Of a stretch of DNA of 64,000 nucleotides, positions 18,127 to 25,855 are shown in pieces. Every line of letters starts with the position of its first letter. Within the stretch, counting starts at the first letter, position 1. Source of the stretch: Achromobacter marplatensis (GTDB taxonomy: Bacteria > Pseudomonadota > Gammaproteobacteria > Burkholderiales > Burkholderiaceae_B); NCBI RefSeq assembly GCF_002209535.1, contig NZ_NJIG01000003.1:248001-312000 (forward strand). Direction: 5' to 3'. The notes beneath the pieces were generated by a model that saw only the letters and a list, made by a program, of their open reading frames with translations, was not told where the DNA came from and did not search any database. A program made the translations under genes and the position numbers.

Positions 18127-19080
18127 ATGTTCCAACTACGGCAGCTGAAAATCTTCGTCGCGGCAGTGGAAACATTGAGCTTCACGCAAGCCGCCAAACG
18201 GGTACACCTGTCCCAGCCTAGCGTGACGGAACAGGTGCGAGCGCTTGAAGAAAGCGTCGGCCATGCGCTCTTCATCCGCCAGAACAATCGCCTGCAACTC
18301 ACCGCAGCCGGAGAAAAACTGGCCATCCGCGCGCGCGAGTTGCTTGCCATGGCCGATGATGCCTACCGGGAAGTCCGCGACAACGTCGACAACCCAGGCG
18401 GCACGATCCGGGTCGTTGCCCCGCAGACCTTGTGCACTAGCGTGCTGCTTCCGCAACTGCTGCACTTTGCGGGCATGCATTCCGACACACAGGTCGCGGT
18501 GCAGGAAAGAAACTCCGTGGCGACGGCCCAGGCGGTGATCGATGGAACGGCCGACCTCGGCCTGGTGCACGGGTGGCCGGCGCAAGACGCCAACTTGCGG
18601 GCGGAAGTCATTGCCCGGGACATGCCGGTGGTCGTGCTGCCCTCTGGCCATCCCCTCAGCCAGACAGCCCGCATAAGCCCTGACGCGCTTGCGGCGTTCC
18701 CGCTGATCGTCACGATGGAAGGCTGCCGGTATCGGGAATACCTGGAGGCCCTGTTGCAGGACGCCTCCGTGCGGCCCCGTATCCGAGGTACTGCCGACAG
18801 CGTACCGGCCTTGATGCAGATGGTGGCCGCGGGCCTTGGGGTCTCGATCCTGCCACGGATGGCGCTGGATCCGGCGGCAACCGCGGCACGGGTCCAGTGG
18901 CGACCACTGTCGACAGGGGGAGAAGGTCTTCCCATCTGTCTTCTCACCCTGCATCGCGCACCCACGCGCCAGGTAGCAGCCTTCATCGATATGATCCGGC
19001 TTGCGGCGACTGCTTCAGACGAGCCGATGCCCGCCATCGACATGCAGCACGGTGCCGGTCGTATAGCCATTGCCAAGTAG
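18127..19080 (+). CDS. LysR-family transcriptional regulator (CysB/CbbR-like group)
   Basis: This 317-residue protein has the helix-turn-helix at residues about 18-37 (SFTQAAKRVHLSQPSVTEQV) and a full ligand domain ending around residue 295. The last 20 or so residues (after IRLAATASDE) read into the 3' end of the opposing SDR gene, a 66-base tail-to-tail overlap. They are probably a non-conserved extension formed when the ancestral stop was lost. No obvious divergent target lies upstream, where the truncated LysR gene ends. The convergent SDR is a possible target. Confidence 0.85.
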   Translation: MFQLRQLKIFVAAVETLSFTQAAKRVHLSQPSVTEQVRALEESVGHALFIRQNNRLQLTAAGEKLAIRARELLAMADDAYREVRDNVDNPGGTIRVVAPQTLCTSVLLPQLLHFAGMHSDTQVAVQERNSVATAQAVIDGTADLGLVHGWPAQDANLRAEVIARDMPVVVLPSGHPLSQTARISPDALAAFPLIVTMEGCRYREYLEALLQDASVRPRIRGTADSVPALMQMVAAGLGVSILPRMALDPAATAARVQWRPLSTGGEGLPICLLTLHRAPTRQVAAFIDMIRLAATASDEPMPAIDMQHGAGRIAIAK

Positions 19081-19749
19081 GAAGACGATGGCATCGGCGA
19101 TATCGTCGCCGGTGCCGACCCTGCCCACGGGAAGCTGCTCGGCCATCGATGCCAAGAGCGGTTCGCTGTCGGCGCCGGCCACATCCTTCCAGATCGGCGT
19201 ACGGACCCAGCCCGGCGATACGGCATTGATCCGCAACGGCGCAAGCTCGACGGCCATCGCACGTACGACCCCTTCCAGTGCGGCATTGATCGCCGCCACG
19301 GCCACGCCCTTGGGCCTGGGCCGATAGGCGGCGATGCCGGAAGTCAGTGTGATCGAGCCGTGTGCCGGCATGCGCTGGGCGCCATGCTTGGCCAGCAGGA
19401 TGGGCGCGACGACCTTTGAGCTGATGGCCCGATCCAGTGCGTCCAAGGAAAGCTGCGGCAGCAACTCGTAGGCGCCACGTATGTCGGCGGCCGTGCAGAC
19501 CAGGTGATCCACCCGGCCGGATTCCTCGAACAGCCGCTGCACTTGCGCTTCGCTTGTCACATCCACCTGATGCAGGCGGGGCACGCCAAACGCCCGCAGC
19601 GCCTCGCGCGCCGCATCAAGTTTTTCGCGGGATCGGCCCACGATCAGCACCTCGCAATGCAGGCGCAGCAACTGTCCACTGACGGCCAGCCCCATGCCGG
19701 AGCTGCCGCCGACGACCAAGATGCGTTGTCCCGCAAGACGGTTACCCAT
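19015..19749 (-). CDS. SDR-fold protein without the catalytic Tyr/Lys pair
   Basis: This is a 244-residue protein with an SDR cofactor motif, VGGSSGMGLAVS (residues about 13-24), and a C-terminal VLHVDGG. Where SDRs carry Tyr-x3-Lys, it reads RPKGVAVAAINAALEG, so both residues are absent; the serine region reads LTSGIAAY. Similar divergent SDRs with this RPxPxG pattern are common in proteobacteria, but I know no assigned reaction. I chose ATG 19749 because AAGGAG ends 6 bases upstream. An in-frame ATG at 19755 has no room for a ribosome site. Its 3' end overlaps the LysR gene by 66 bases. Confidence 0.78.
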   Translation of the reverse strand: MGNRLAGQRILVVGGSSGMGLAVSGQLLRLHCEVLIVGRSREKLDAAREALRAFGVPRLHQVDVTSEAQVQRLFEESGRVDHLVCTAADIRGAYELLPQLSLDALDRAISSKVVAPILLAKHGAQRMPAHGSITLTSGIAAYRPRPKGVAVAAINAALEGVVRAMAVELAPLRINAVSPGWVRTPIWKDVAGADSEPLLASMAEQLPVGRVGTGDDIADAIVFLLGNGYTTGTVLHVDGGHRLV

Positions 19750-19951
19750 GCTCATCTCCTTGAAAATCGTATTTGGAAGTTCGGAATGAGCGATGGTGGC
19801 GTGACGCGCCGTCAGGCGCCAGAAGGAATGTCCGATCGAGGCATTGGCCTTTCCGATGGGGATCCGCATCTGCGGTATTCTCAAGGCGGTCCGTCCGACG
19901 CCAGCCAGTCATTTCGTCGAATAGCATCAACCGACCGACAAGGAAATCATC

Positions 19952-20320
19952 ATGAATAACCCTTTGCGCGCGTTCATCATTGCCGCATCCGTCTCTGGGC
20001 TTGCCGCTTGCGCCACCCCGCAGGCCAACATCCCCATCACCGGCAACACGCACGCGGGCGCAACGTTGAAAGCTGACGTCGCCCAGAACCTTTCCATGCA
20101 GGCCCAAATACAATCGAATTGCCAAAAGGTCGATGCGATTCAAACCGAGGTCGTGAAGATCAATCCGGTCGGCACCGGCAATTCGGCCGCGTCCCGGCAG
20201 TACGGAAGCGTCGATGAACGATGGATTGTGCAACTGTGCAACCAGCAGATTCCGTTCAAGGTGACGTTGACACCGGACGGCCAAGGCGGAACGTTCTTTT
20301 CCACGTCTCGAGACAGGTAG
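19952..20320 (+). CDS. Small predicted lipoprotein of unknown function
   Basis: This 122-residue protein has a short signal peptide and a lipobox LAAC with the lipidated Cys at residue 20. The mature part has two further cysteines (in QSNCQKV and VQLCNQQ), which could form a disulfide, followed by a short beta-rich C-terminus (PFKVTLTPDGQGG). I do not recognise the family. It is followed after 49 bases by a DUF695-like gene on the same strand, so the two may form a small unit. Codon use is less GC-rich at third positions than in the neighbouring catabolic genes, which hints at a separate origin. Confidence 0.75.
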   Translation: MNNPLRAFIIAASVSGLAACATPQANIPITGNTHAGATLKADVAQNLSMQAQIQSNCQKVDAIQTEVVKINPVGTGNSAASRQYGSVDERWIVQLCNQQIPFKVTLTPDGQGGTFFSTSRDR

Positions 20321-20369
20321 TACCCAACCCCGAACCCGTCGGTTCGGCTTCTATGCAGGAATTTATTCA

Positions 20370-20813
20370 ATGAGCAGCATTTTTCCAGGCGATATGTGGG
20401 CCGTGGGCGAAACCCGCGTCAACGGTCTGTCGGTCATCGTTCGTTTTCGTACCGGGATGCCGTCAGCGCCTGATCGTCAGATCCATGAGAACCTGATCAT
20501 CATCTCGTGGCCCTATACGGGCATCGAGTCCGGCATGCCCAATGACGAAGACAAGCAGCACACCAATCGCTTTGAAGAGGCCATCGAGCAAGGCTTCGAG
20601 AACTCCGATGTGGGTGTGCAGGTGGCGTGCCTGACAGGCAATCACGTGAAGGAGTGGCGTTACTACACCAATGACGTCGAAGCCTTCCTCGACGCGTTCA
20701 ACGCCTGCCTGGCGGGACATCCGGTCTATCCCCTCAACCTGCGCATGTTCAAGGATCCGGATTGGAATGCCCTGTCGGAACTGCAGCCCGCAGGCTCTGA
20801 ACAGATTCACTGA
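20370..20813 (+). CDS. DUF695-like protein of unknown function
   Basis: This is a 147-residue soluble protein with no signal peptide or membrane segment. The pattern, with an N-terminal beta-rich part, a central NRFEEAIEQGF helix, then LTGNHVKEWRYYTNDVEAFLDAFN, matches what I know of DUF695 proteins, whose role is unknown. The acidic-aromatic EWRYYT segment is the most family-like part. It lies directly downstream of the small lipoprotein gene and upstream of a convergent secreted-protein gene. Confidence 0.7.
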   Translation: MSSIFPGDMWAVGETRVNGLSVIVRFRTGMPSAPDRQIHENLIIISWPYTGIESGMPNDEDKQHTNRFEEAIEQGFENSDVGVQVACLTGNHVKEWRYYTNDVEAFLDAFNACLAGHPVYPLNLRMFKDPDWNALSELQPAGSEQIH

Positions 20814-20930
20814 AGGACGTTCGGCAGCGCCTGCCATACATGGACCGGCGCTGGCTTTTCAGATCTGCTTGCCGCTGCAAGGCGGCAAGTGCGGGCACCG
20901 GTCAACTCTCGGAGCGCGCCTTCATCGAAC

Positions 20931-21533
20931 TCAGAAGCTGGGCTTCCTGGCGTTCGACTGATTGATGAATTCGATCCGCGCGTCAGACCACGCCGGGTCA
21001 TAGAGCCGGATGCTCACGCCCGTGTAATTCAAAACGGCCTGCTTCATATCGATCGAGCAGCCCATACCCGGGTTCGAGCTCGGCTTCTGGCACCATTCCA
21101 GGGAAAGGTCATTGGGATAGTTTGACTGCCTCCCGTACTTCTGTACGACTGCCTGGCCCATGGCAGCCTTGTTGGCGGGGGTCCACGGCATTTCATAATT
21201 GATCAGAGACACCGCCAGGGGCCGTTGTTTATCGACGGGAACTCGCGGCTCGAAGTGAACCACCAGCTCGACGCCGTCTTTCCGATAACTGAAATCCAGT
21301 GGCGTTTTCGTGTTGGTGACGGGGTTCAGCGTTGCATATCCCGCCTTCATTTCGCTTTTGCTGACTTGGAAATTCTTCGCCGCTGCGGCGACGGCCTCGT
21401 CGTAATCCATACCGGTTTTGACCCCCGCGATATCAAAGGTCCGCGCGTCCACAGACCGGGGAGCTTCAGCGTGCGCAGGGGCGAGCACGGCGACGTTCAG
21501 AGCGGAAATCAGAAAAGCAGCTTTCAACTTCAA
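20931..21533 (-). CDS. Secreted protein of unknown function
   Basis: This 200-residue protein has a clear Sec signal peptide (MKLKAAFLISALNVAVLAPA, cleavage after AHA near residue 22). The mature part begins with a DIAGVKTGMDYDEAVAAA segment that resembles the short motif found at the start of many small periplasmic proteins that bind or sense ligands. Two cysteines (LEWCQK and MGCSID) could form a disulfide. I cannot assign a family. It is convergent with the DUF695 gene, with 117 bases between the two stops. Confidence 0.7.
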   Translation of the reverse strand: MKLKAAFLISALNVAVLAPAHAEAPRSVDARTFDIAGVKTGMDYDEAVAAAAKNFQVSKSEMKAGYATLNPVTNTKTPLDFSYRKDGVELVVHFEPRVPVDKQRPLAVSLINYEMPWTPANKAAMGQAVVQKYGRQSNYPNDLSLEWCQKPSSNPGMGCSIDMKQAVLNYTGVSIRLYDPAWSDARIEFINQSNARKPSF

Positions 21534-21642
21534 AATAAAATCCTCGACAAATGGTGCCGCGGATTATCCATTCAGGACGCCATGCCGTCCCCAATAAAAT
21601 GCAACGGAATTTATCTGACGATTGAATCCGGCTGCGTGGCGG

Positions 21643-22533
21643 TTATTCCCGATGCGCCGCCTGTGCCCGCAACCATTGCGCCACTGCCTGGACCGGCGCC
21701 GAGCGCGGCCGGTCCGCGTACGTGGCCAGGTGATAGGTGTGCCCGTCGATCGCCGGGCCGAAGGGCTGCACGAGGTGGCCGGCCTGCAGTTCGTCTGTCA
21801 CCAACGCCAAGCTGACCAGCGCGATGCCATGACCGGCGACGGCCGCCTGTATGGCATGGCCTTCGTCCGAAAAACGGAGGCCGCTTGCCTGAGGCGGTTC
21901 TGCCCGTTGCGCGACCTTGAACCAGCGTTCCCACGTGGGGTTGTCGGGCTGCGGCCGCTTCCAGTCGAAACGGATCAGTGGCACGCGCTCCAAGTCTTCC
22001 GGGGACGTGACGCCCAGGCGCGGGTTTGACACCGGCGCGAACCGGTCGTTGAACAGGGGCTCTGTCACCAGACCAGGATACGGCCCGCGGCCATAGCGAA
22101 TTGCGATATCGACCGCCGTCGATCGCAAGTCGACGAGATCGTCGCTGGCCAGCAGCTGCAAGTCGATGCCGGGGTGCCGGGACCGGAAGTCGCTCATGCG
22201 CGGCACCAGCCATTTCACGGTGAAGGCATTCGTCGCGGAAATGCTGACCTGGGTCCGCGTTCGCTGTTGCATCAACCGGGCCAGCGTCGCCTCGAACGCG
22301 TCGAACCCGTCACGCAACACCGGGTAAAGCAGCATCCCCGCATCGTTCAGCGTCACCTTGCGCACTTGACGATCGAACAGTTCAAGACCGGTCTGTGCTT
22401 CCAGCGCCCGGATCTGGTGGCTGACCGCGGTCGGGGTCACGGACAGTTCGTGGGCGGCAGCCTTGAAGCTACCCAGGCGCGCGGCCGCTTCGAATGCGCG
22501 AAGCGCAGAGAGCGGGAGAAATCGGCGTTGCAT
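21643..22533 (-). CDS. LysR-family regulator, GcvA-like
   Basis: This 296-residue protein opens with LPLSALRAFEAAARLGSFKAAA, the hallmark of the GcvA branch, followed by the helix-turn-helix ELSVTPTAVSHQIRALE (residues about 29-45). The ligand domain is complete and contains DIAIRYGRGPYPGL and VAGHGIALVSLALV. It is divergent from the ridA/old-yellow-enzyme pair across 151 bases that contain a long imperfect dyad, so it most likely controls that pair and itself. Confidence 0.88.
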   Translation of the reverse strand: MQRRFLPLSALRAFEAAARLGSFKAAAHELSVTPTAVSHQIRALEAQTGLELFDRQVRKVTLNDAGMLLYPVLRDGFDAFEATLARLMQQRTRTQVSISATNAFTVKWLVPRMSDFRSRHPGIDLQLLASDDLVDLRSTAVDIAIRYGRGPYPGLVTEPLFNDRFAPVSNPRLGVTSPEDLERVPLIRFDWKRPQPDNPTWERWFKVAQRAEPPQASGLRFSDEGHAIQAAVAGHGIALVSLALVTDELQAGHLVQPFGPAIDGHTYHLATYADRPRSAPVQAVAQWLRAQAAHRE

Positions 22534-22548
22534 GCGTAGCGCCTGACC

Positions 22549-22574
22549 TATAGATGAGAACTTCTCTTCTTATA
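22549..22574. promoter_or_regulatory. Imperfect palindrome, candidate LysR operator
   Basis: TATAGATGAGAA is followed by one base and then TTCTCTTCTTATA, forming a near-symmetric dyad centred at 22561 with a perfect GAGAA/TTCTC core. It lies in the gap between the GcvA-like LysR gene (start 22533) and ridA (start 22685). Its position close to the LysR start suggests an autoregulatory and divergent control site. Confidence 0.45.
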
Positions 22575-22684
22575 GCTGACAAATGAACCTTTGTCACGAG
22601 CGGTGGTGGTGCCTACATTGGAGGCCTGAACCGGCCATTCCCTGGCTGACTTCCCCTCCCCCTACAAGTGAAGGAAATCGCATC

Positions 22685-23080
22685 ATGCTGCAACGCGTTA
22701 AGACCCAACCCGACAATTACGAACCTTTCCTGCTGTCGCAAGGCATCCAGTACGGGAATCTGCTCTTCATCTCCGGCCAAGCCGGCGCCGCCGACGACGG
22801 CAAGATCGTCTCGGGCGGCTTTCTGGCCCAAGGCGAGCAAGCTTTTTCCAATTTGCGCCGGGCGCTGGAAGCCGGCGGTTCCAGCCTGGCCGAGGTGATC
22901 AAGGTCACCATCTTCGTGACCGACATGGGGCATTTCGATGACGTGGTGGCGCTGCGCCGCCGCTTCTTCTCGGCCCCCTACCCGGCCGACACAATCGCGG
23001 AGATCAAGGCGCTGTACGACCCCGCCGCCATGATCGAGATTGAGGCAATCGCGGCCGTACGCCAGCCGGAGGGCCGCTGA
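22685..23080 (+). CDS. RidA/YjgF-family protein lacking the catalytic arginine
   Basis: This 131-residue protein has the full Rid fold: FISGQAG (28-34), EQAFSNLRRALEAGG (51-65), VIKVTIFVTD (71-80) and the closing IEIEAIA (117-123). Canonical RidA, which hydrolyses reactive enamines and imines, needs an arginine in a PARS motif; here the motif reads PADT (100-103), with Asp102 in the arginine position. Classical imine deamination is therefore unlikely. I chose ATG 22685, as GAAGG is just upstream. It is followed at once by the flavin reductase gene (ATG one base after its stop), so the two proteins probably share a pathway. Confidence 0.85.
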   Translation: MLQRVKTQPDNYEPFLLSQGIQYGNLLFISGQAGAADDGKIVSGGFLAQGEQAFSNLRRALEAGGSSLAEVIKVTIFVTDMGHFDDVVALRRRFFSAPYPADTIAEIKALYDPAAMIEIEAIAAVRQPEGR

Positions 23081-23081
23081 C

Positions 23082-24239
23082 ATGAACGCGCCCACCGATC
23101 GTCATCCAGGCGCTGCGCGCACCGCGCACGCCAGCTTGTTCACGCCGCTTCGGGTGGGACGGGAATTGCGCCTGTCCAACCGTCTGGCCGTGGCGCCCAT
23201 GACCCGGGTCAGCGCAACGGCGGACGGCCACGCCACCCCGCTGATGGCCGACTACTACGAAGCCTTTGCCGCCGGCGGCTTCGGCCTGGTGATCACCGAG
23301 GGCATTTATACGGACAAGGCCTATGCGCAGGGCTATCTTTTCCAACCCGGCCTGGCGGATGACGCGCAGCGTGACGCGTGGCGCACCCTGGTGGATCGTG
23401 TGCATGCGCACGGCGGCCGCATCGTCGCGCAATTGATGCATGCCGGCGCGCTGTCGCAGGGCAATCCTTATCGCACCGGGACGAAGGGCCCCTCGGCGGT
23501 GTTGCCAGCGGGGCAGCAAATGGCCTTCTATCGGGGTGAAGGGCCGTACCGCTTGCCCGACGCGATGTCCGCCGATGACATCGCCCAAGCGATCGAAGGT
23601 TTCGCGCAGGCGGCGCGCCGAGCGCAGGAAGCAGGATTTGATGGTGTCGAGATACACGGCGCTAATGGGTACTTGCTGGACCAGTTCCTCACCGCCCACA
23701 CGAATCTGCGCCAGGACCGCTACGGCGGCAGCCTGGAGAACCGCCTGCGTGTGACGGCGGAAGTCATCCAGGCCGTCCGGCAGTCGACGACACAGCCCTT
23801 TGTCGTGGGGGTGCGCAGCTCGCAGGGCAAGGTCAACGACTTCACGCACAAGTGGGAAGGCGGCGAGGCCGATGCGGCGCAGATCTTCGGCACGCTCGGC
23901 GCGCTACCCATCGATTACCTGCACACGACCGAGTTCGAAGCCTGGAACGCCGCCTTCGGCGCGCCAGGCGCCAGCCTCGCCGCGCTGGCGCGTCGGCATG
24001 TTTCGGTGCCGGTGCTGGCAAACGGGTCGCTGCATGAAGCGACGCAGGCTGCCGGGATGCTGGCGCGGCAGGAGGCGGACTTCGTGTCGCTGGGCCGTGG
24101 CGCGCTCACGCACGCCGACTGGCCCCTGCGGCTGCGCGCTGGCCAGGCGCACGAGACGTTCGATCGCGGGTTGCTGGCGCCGATCGCTGACTTGGCCAAT
24201 GCGGCTCGTCATCGTACGGCCCGCGCAGAGGCGAAGTAG
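23082..24239 (+). CDS. Old yellow enzyme-family NADH:flavin oxidoreductase
   Basis: This 385-residue FMN enzyme is a TIM barrel with VAPMTRVSATADGHAT near the N-terminus (residues about 36-51), the HGANGYLLDQFL signature (about 188-199) followed by RYGGSLENR, and the phosphate-binding SLGRGALTHADWP near the C-terminus. Family members reduce activated alkenes (enones, nitro compounds) or open rings in aromatic and terpene degradation. It follows ridA directly and is divergent from the GcvA-like regulator, which suggests an inducible response to an unsaturated or nitrogen-containing compound. Confidence 0.88.
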   Translation: MNAPTDRHPGAARTAHASLFTPLRVGRELRLSNRLAVAPMTRVSATADGHATPLMADYYEAFAAGGFGLVITEGIYTDKAYAQGYLFQPGLADDAQRDAWRTLVDRVHAHGGRIVAQLMHAGALSQGNPYRTGTKGPSAVLPAGQQMAFYRGEGPYRLPDAMSADDIAQAIEGFAQAARRAQEAGFDGVEIHGANGYLLDQFLTAHTNLRQDRYGGSLENRLRVTAEVIQAVRQSTTQPFVVGVRSSQGKVNDFTHKWEGGEADAAQIFGTLGALPIDYLHTTEFEAWNAAFGAPGASLAALARRHVSVPVLANGSLHEATQAAGMLARQEADFVSLGRGALTHADWPLRLRAGQAHETFDRGLLAPIADLANAARHRTARAEAK

Positions 24240-24263
24240 CCAGTCGCATGAAAATGCCGTTGC

Positions 24264-24761
24264 CTACACCGAGCGGACGAACAGGCCTCGCAGCTTGTTC
24301 CAGAAGTCGCCGCCCAGCACGAAAAAGCTCGCGATGAGCATGACGTCTCCCAGCAGTTGAAGCTGCCACAGGTTGGGCCTGAGCCCGGGCCAGATCTGGT
24401 CGATGTAGGGTTCAAGCATCGACGTCAGCAGCGGCAGGACGAACATCACCAGGCCAATGGCGTGGCGGACAGGACCGACCTTCTGCACCGGCGCGAGGCG
24501 CTTGGCGTGGCCGAAGACGATCGCCTTGAGCTGCTGGAATCCTTCTTTGCCCATGACGGCGATGCACGAGATCAGCAGCACTTTGTTGGCGATGAAGATC
24601 GCGCCCGTCAGGGCCGCGATGCGCGGGCCCGGTGTGTCCATCGAGGCCGCGATCGGGATCAGGAGCCACAGCGCGAAGGCCAGGATGAACATCCCGATCC
24701 CGCACTTGAAGCGCCAACCGGTGGTGGAGGCAGCATGGGGTTGAGTGTCTTGCGGGGTCAT
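24264..24761 (-). CDS. Small inner-membrane protein of an efflux operon
   Basis: This 165-residue protein has about four predicted membrane segments (residues about 18-40, 48-72, 100-118 and 130-150). The WRFKCGIGMFILAFALW opening resembles the 'transporter suffix' domain found as a free-standing protein or fused to transporters. Its start overlaps the stop of the FUSC-like gene by 4 bases, so it is translated with the efflux components. Its role is unknown, perhaps an accessory subunit. It has no signal peptide. Confidence 0.72.
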   Translation of the reverse strand: MTPQDTQPHAASTTGWRFKCGIGMFILAFALWLLIPIAASMDTPGPRIAALTGAIFIANKVLLISCIAVMGKEGFQQLKAIVFGHAKRLAPVQKVGPVRHAIGLVMFVLPLLTSMLEPYIDQIWPGLRPNLWQLQLLGDVMLIASFFVLGGDFWNKLRGLFVRSV

Positions 24762-25855
24762 GGCGGGCTCCTTTTGAGTCTTGCAGGCAAATAGCGGTGA
24801 AGAAGGCCGGGTTTGCGCGGCGTCCGGGGTTGCGGTTCAAGCAGGCGCAGCATCAGGCAGGCATAGAGCGTGACGACGATGAACAGTCCCATGCGCACCG
24901 CGAAGGCGGTGTAGACGTCCTTGCCCGCGACACTGTCCTGCACCGATTGGCCAAGCAGGATGATCAGCGTCACCAGCGTGTTCAACCAAAAGCTGGGCGG
25001 ATGCCGCGTCGGGGCTAGTCGATAGAGTTTGCGCGCGGCCACCAGGCCAAACAGCAGCATCCACAGGAAGAACATCCACAGATTCACGAACAGGCTCAGC
25101 GCGCACCAGAAGACGATCGCCAGTGCACCCCCCAACAGCGTCGAGCCCAGCAGCTCGCGCGCAGCGCCCTGCGCCGCGGCAACACCACTCTGTCGGCCCA
25201 GGCTGATCGATTTCAGGATGATGGGCATGTAGCCCAGCGGGTCGGTCAACGCCAGCAGAAAAGCGGGCAGCACGACCAGCGACGCACGCAGCGCCAGCCG
25301 GCTGGCCTCGTTGTCGGGCAGCACCGGAGGCGGCGGCACCGGCGCGTTAGGCAGTTCAGGAAGCAGCCAATGGCAGAACCCCAGCACCAGGACGGCGACA
25401 AACAAGCCCTTGACCAGCGCCTCGATCACGATCGCAGCCAGCCTGAAATCGATGGTGCCGGCGGCCGAAATCATGGTCAGGCCGATGGCCAGGAAAAAGG
25501 ACACGAGGTTGTTGCCACCGCGCATGCCGAAGCGAAAGGCAAGAAAAAGCCCCAGGCCGATCAGCAGCACGCCGCTTAACGGGTAGTAGCGCAGCACCGG
25601 GCTGAGCAATAGGCCCAGGGCCGTGGTCACGAGGACCACGACGATCAGGCCCAGGCCGGCCTTGAACGACAGCGGGCGGTTCATCGAGGCCAGCAGGAAC
25701 AGGCCGAGCACCGGCGCGACCATGGGAATCGGCAGGTCCAGGCCGAAACCGATGGCCAGGCAGAGCGCGGTGCCGATGGCCAAGCGCAGCGCCCGCCGGG
25801 CACGAGGGTCGGGATCAGCATGCGTAGCGTCAGAGGGCATAGCGTCAGTAGGCAT
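24758..25855 (-). CDS. FUSC/DUF2955-family inner-membrane transporter
   Basis: This 365-residue protein has two blocks of hydrophobic segments (residues about 25-165 and 195-345) separated by a Pro-rich soluble linker (PNAPVPPPPVLPDNEA). This is the layout of short FUSC/aromatic-acid exporter proteins such as the AaeB group, and specifically of DUF2955. It overlaps the HlyD-type adaptor gene by 11 bases and is followed by a small membrane protein. With the upstream outer-membrane factor it would complete a three-part pump for a small, perhaps aromatic, acid. Confidence 0.8.
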   Translation of the reverse strand: MPTDAMPSDATHADPDPRARRALRLAIGTALCLAIGFGLDLPIPMVAPVLGLFLLASMNRPLSFKAGLGLIVVVLVTTALGLLLSPVLRYYPLSGVLLIGLGLFLAFRFGMRGGNNLVSFFLAIGLTMISAAGTIDFRLAAIVIEALVKGLFVAVLVLGFCHWLLPELPNAPVPPPPVLPDNEASRLALRASLVVLPAFLLALTDPLGYMPIILKSISLGRQSGVAAAQGAARELLGSTLLGGALAIVFWCALSLFVNLWMFFLWMLLFGLVAARKLYRLAPTRHPPSFWLNTLVTLIILLGQSVQDSVAGKDVYTAFAVRMGLFIVVTLYACLMLRLLEPQPRTPRKPGLLHRYLPARLKRSPP

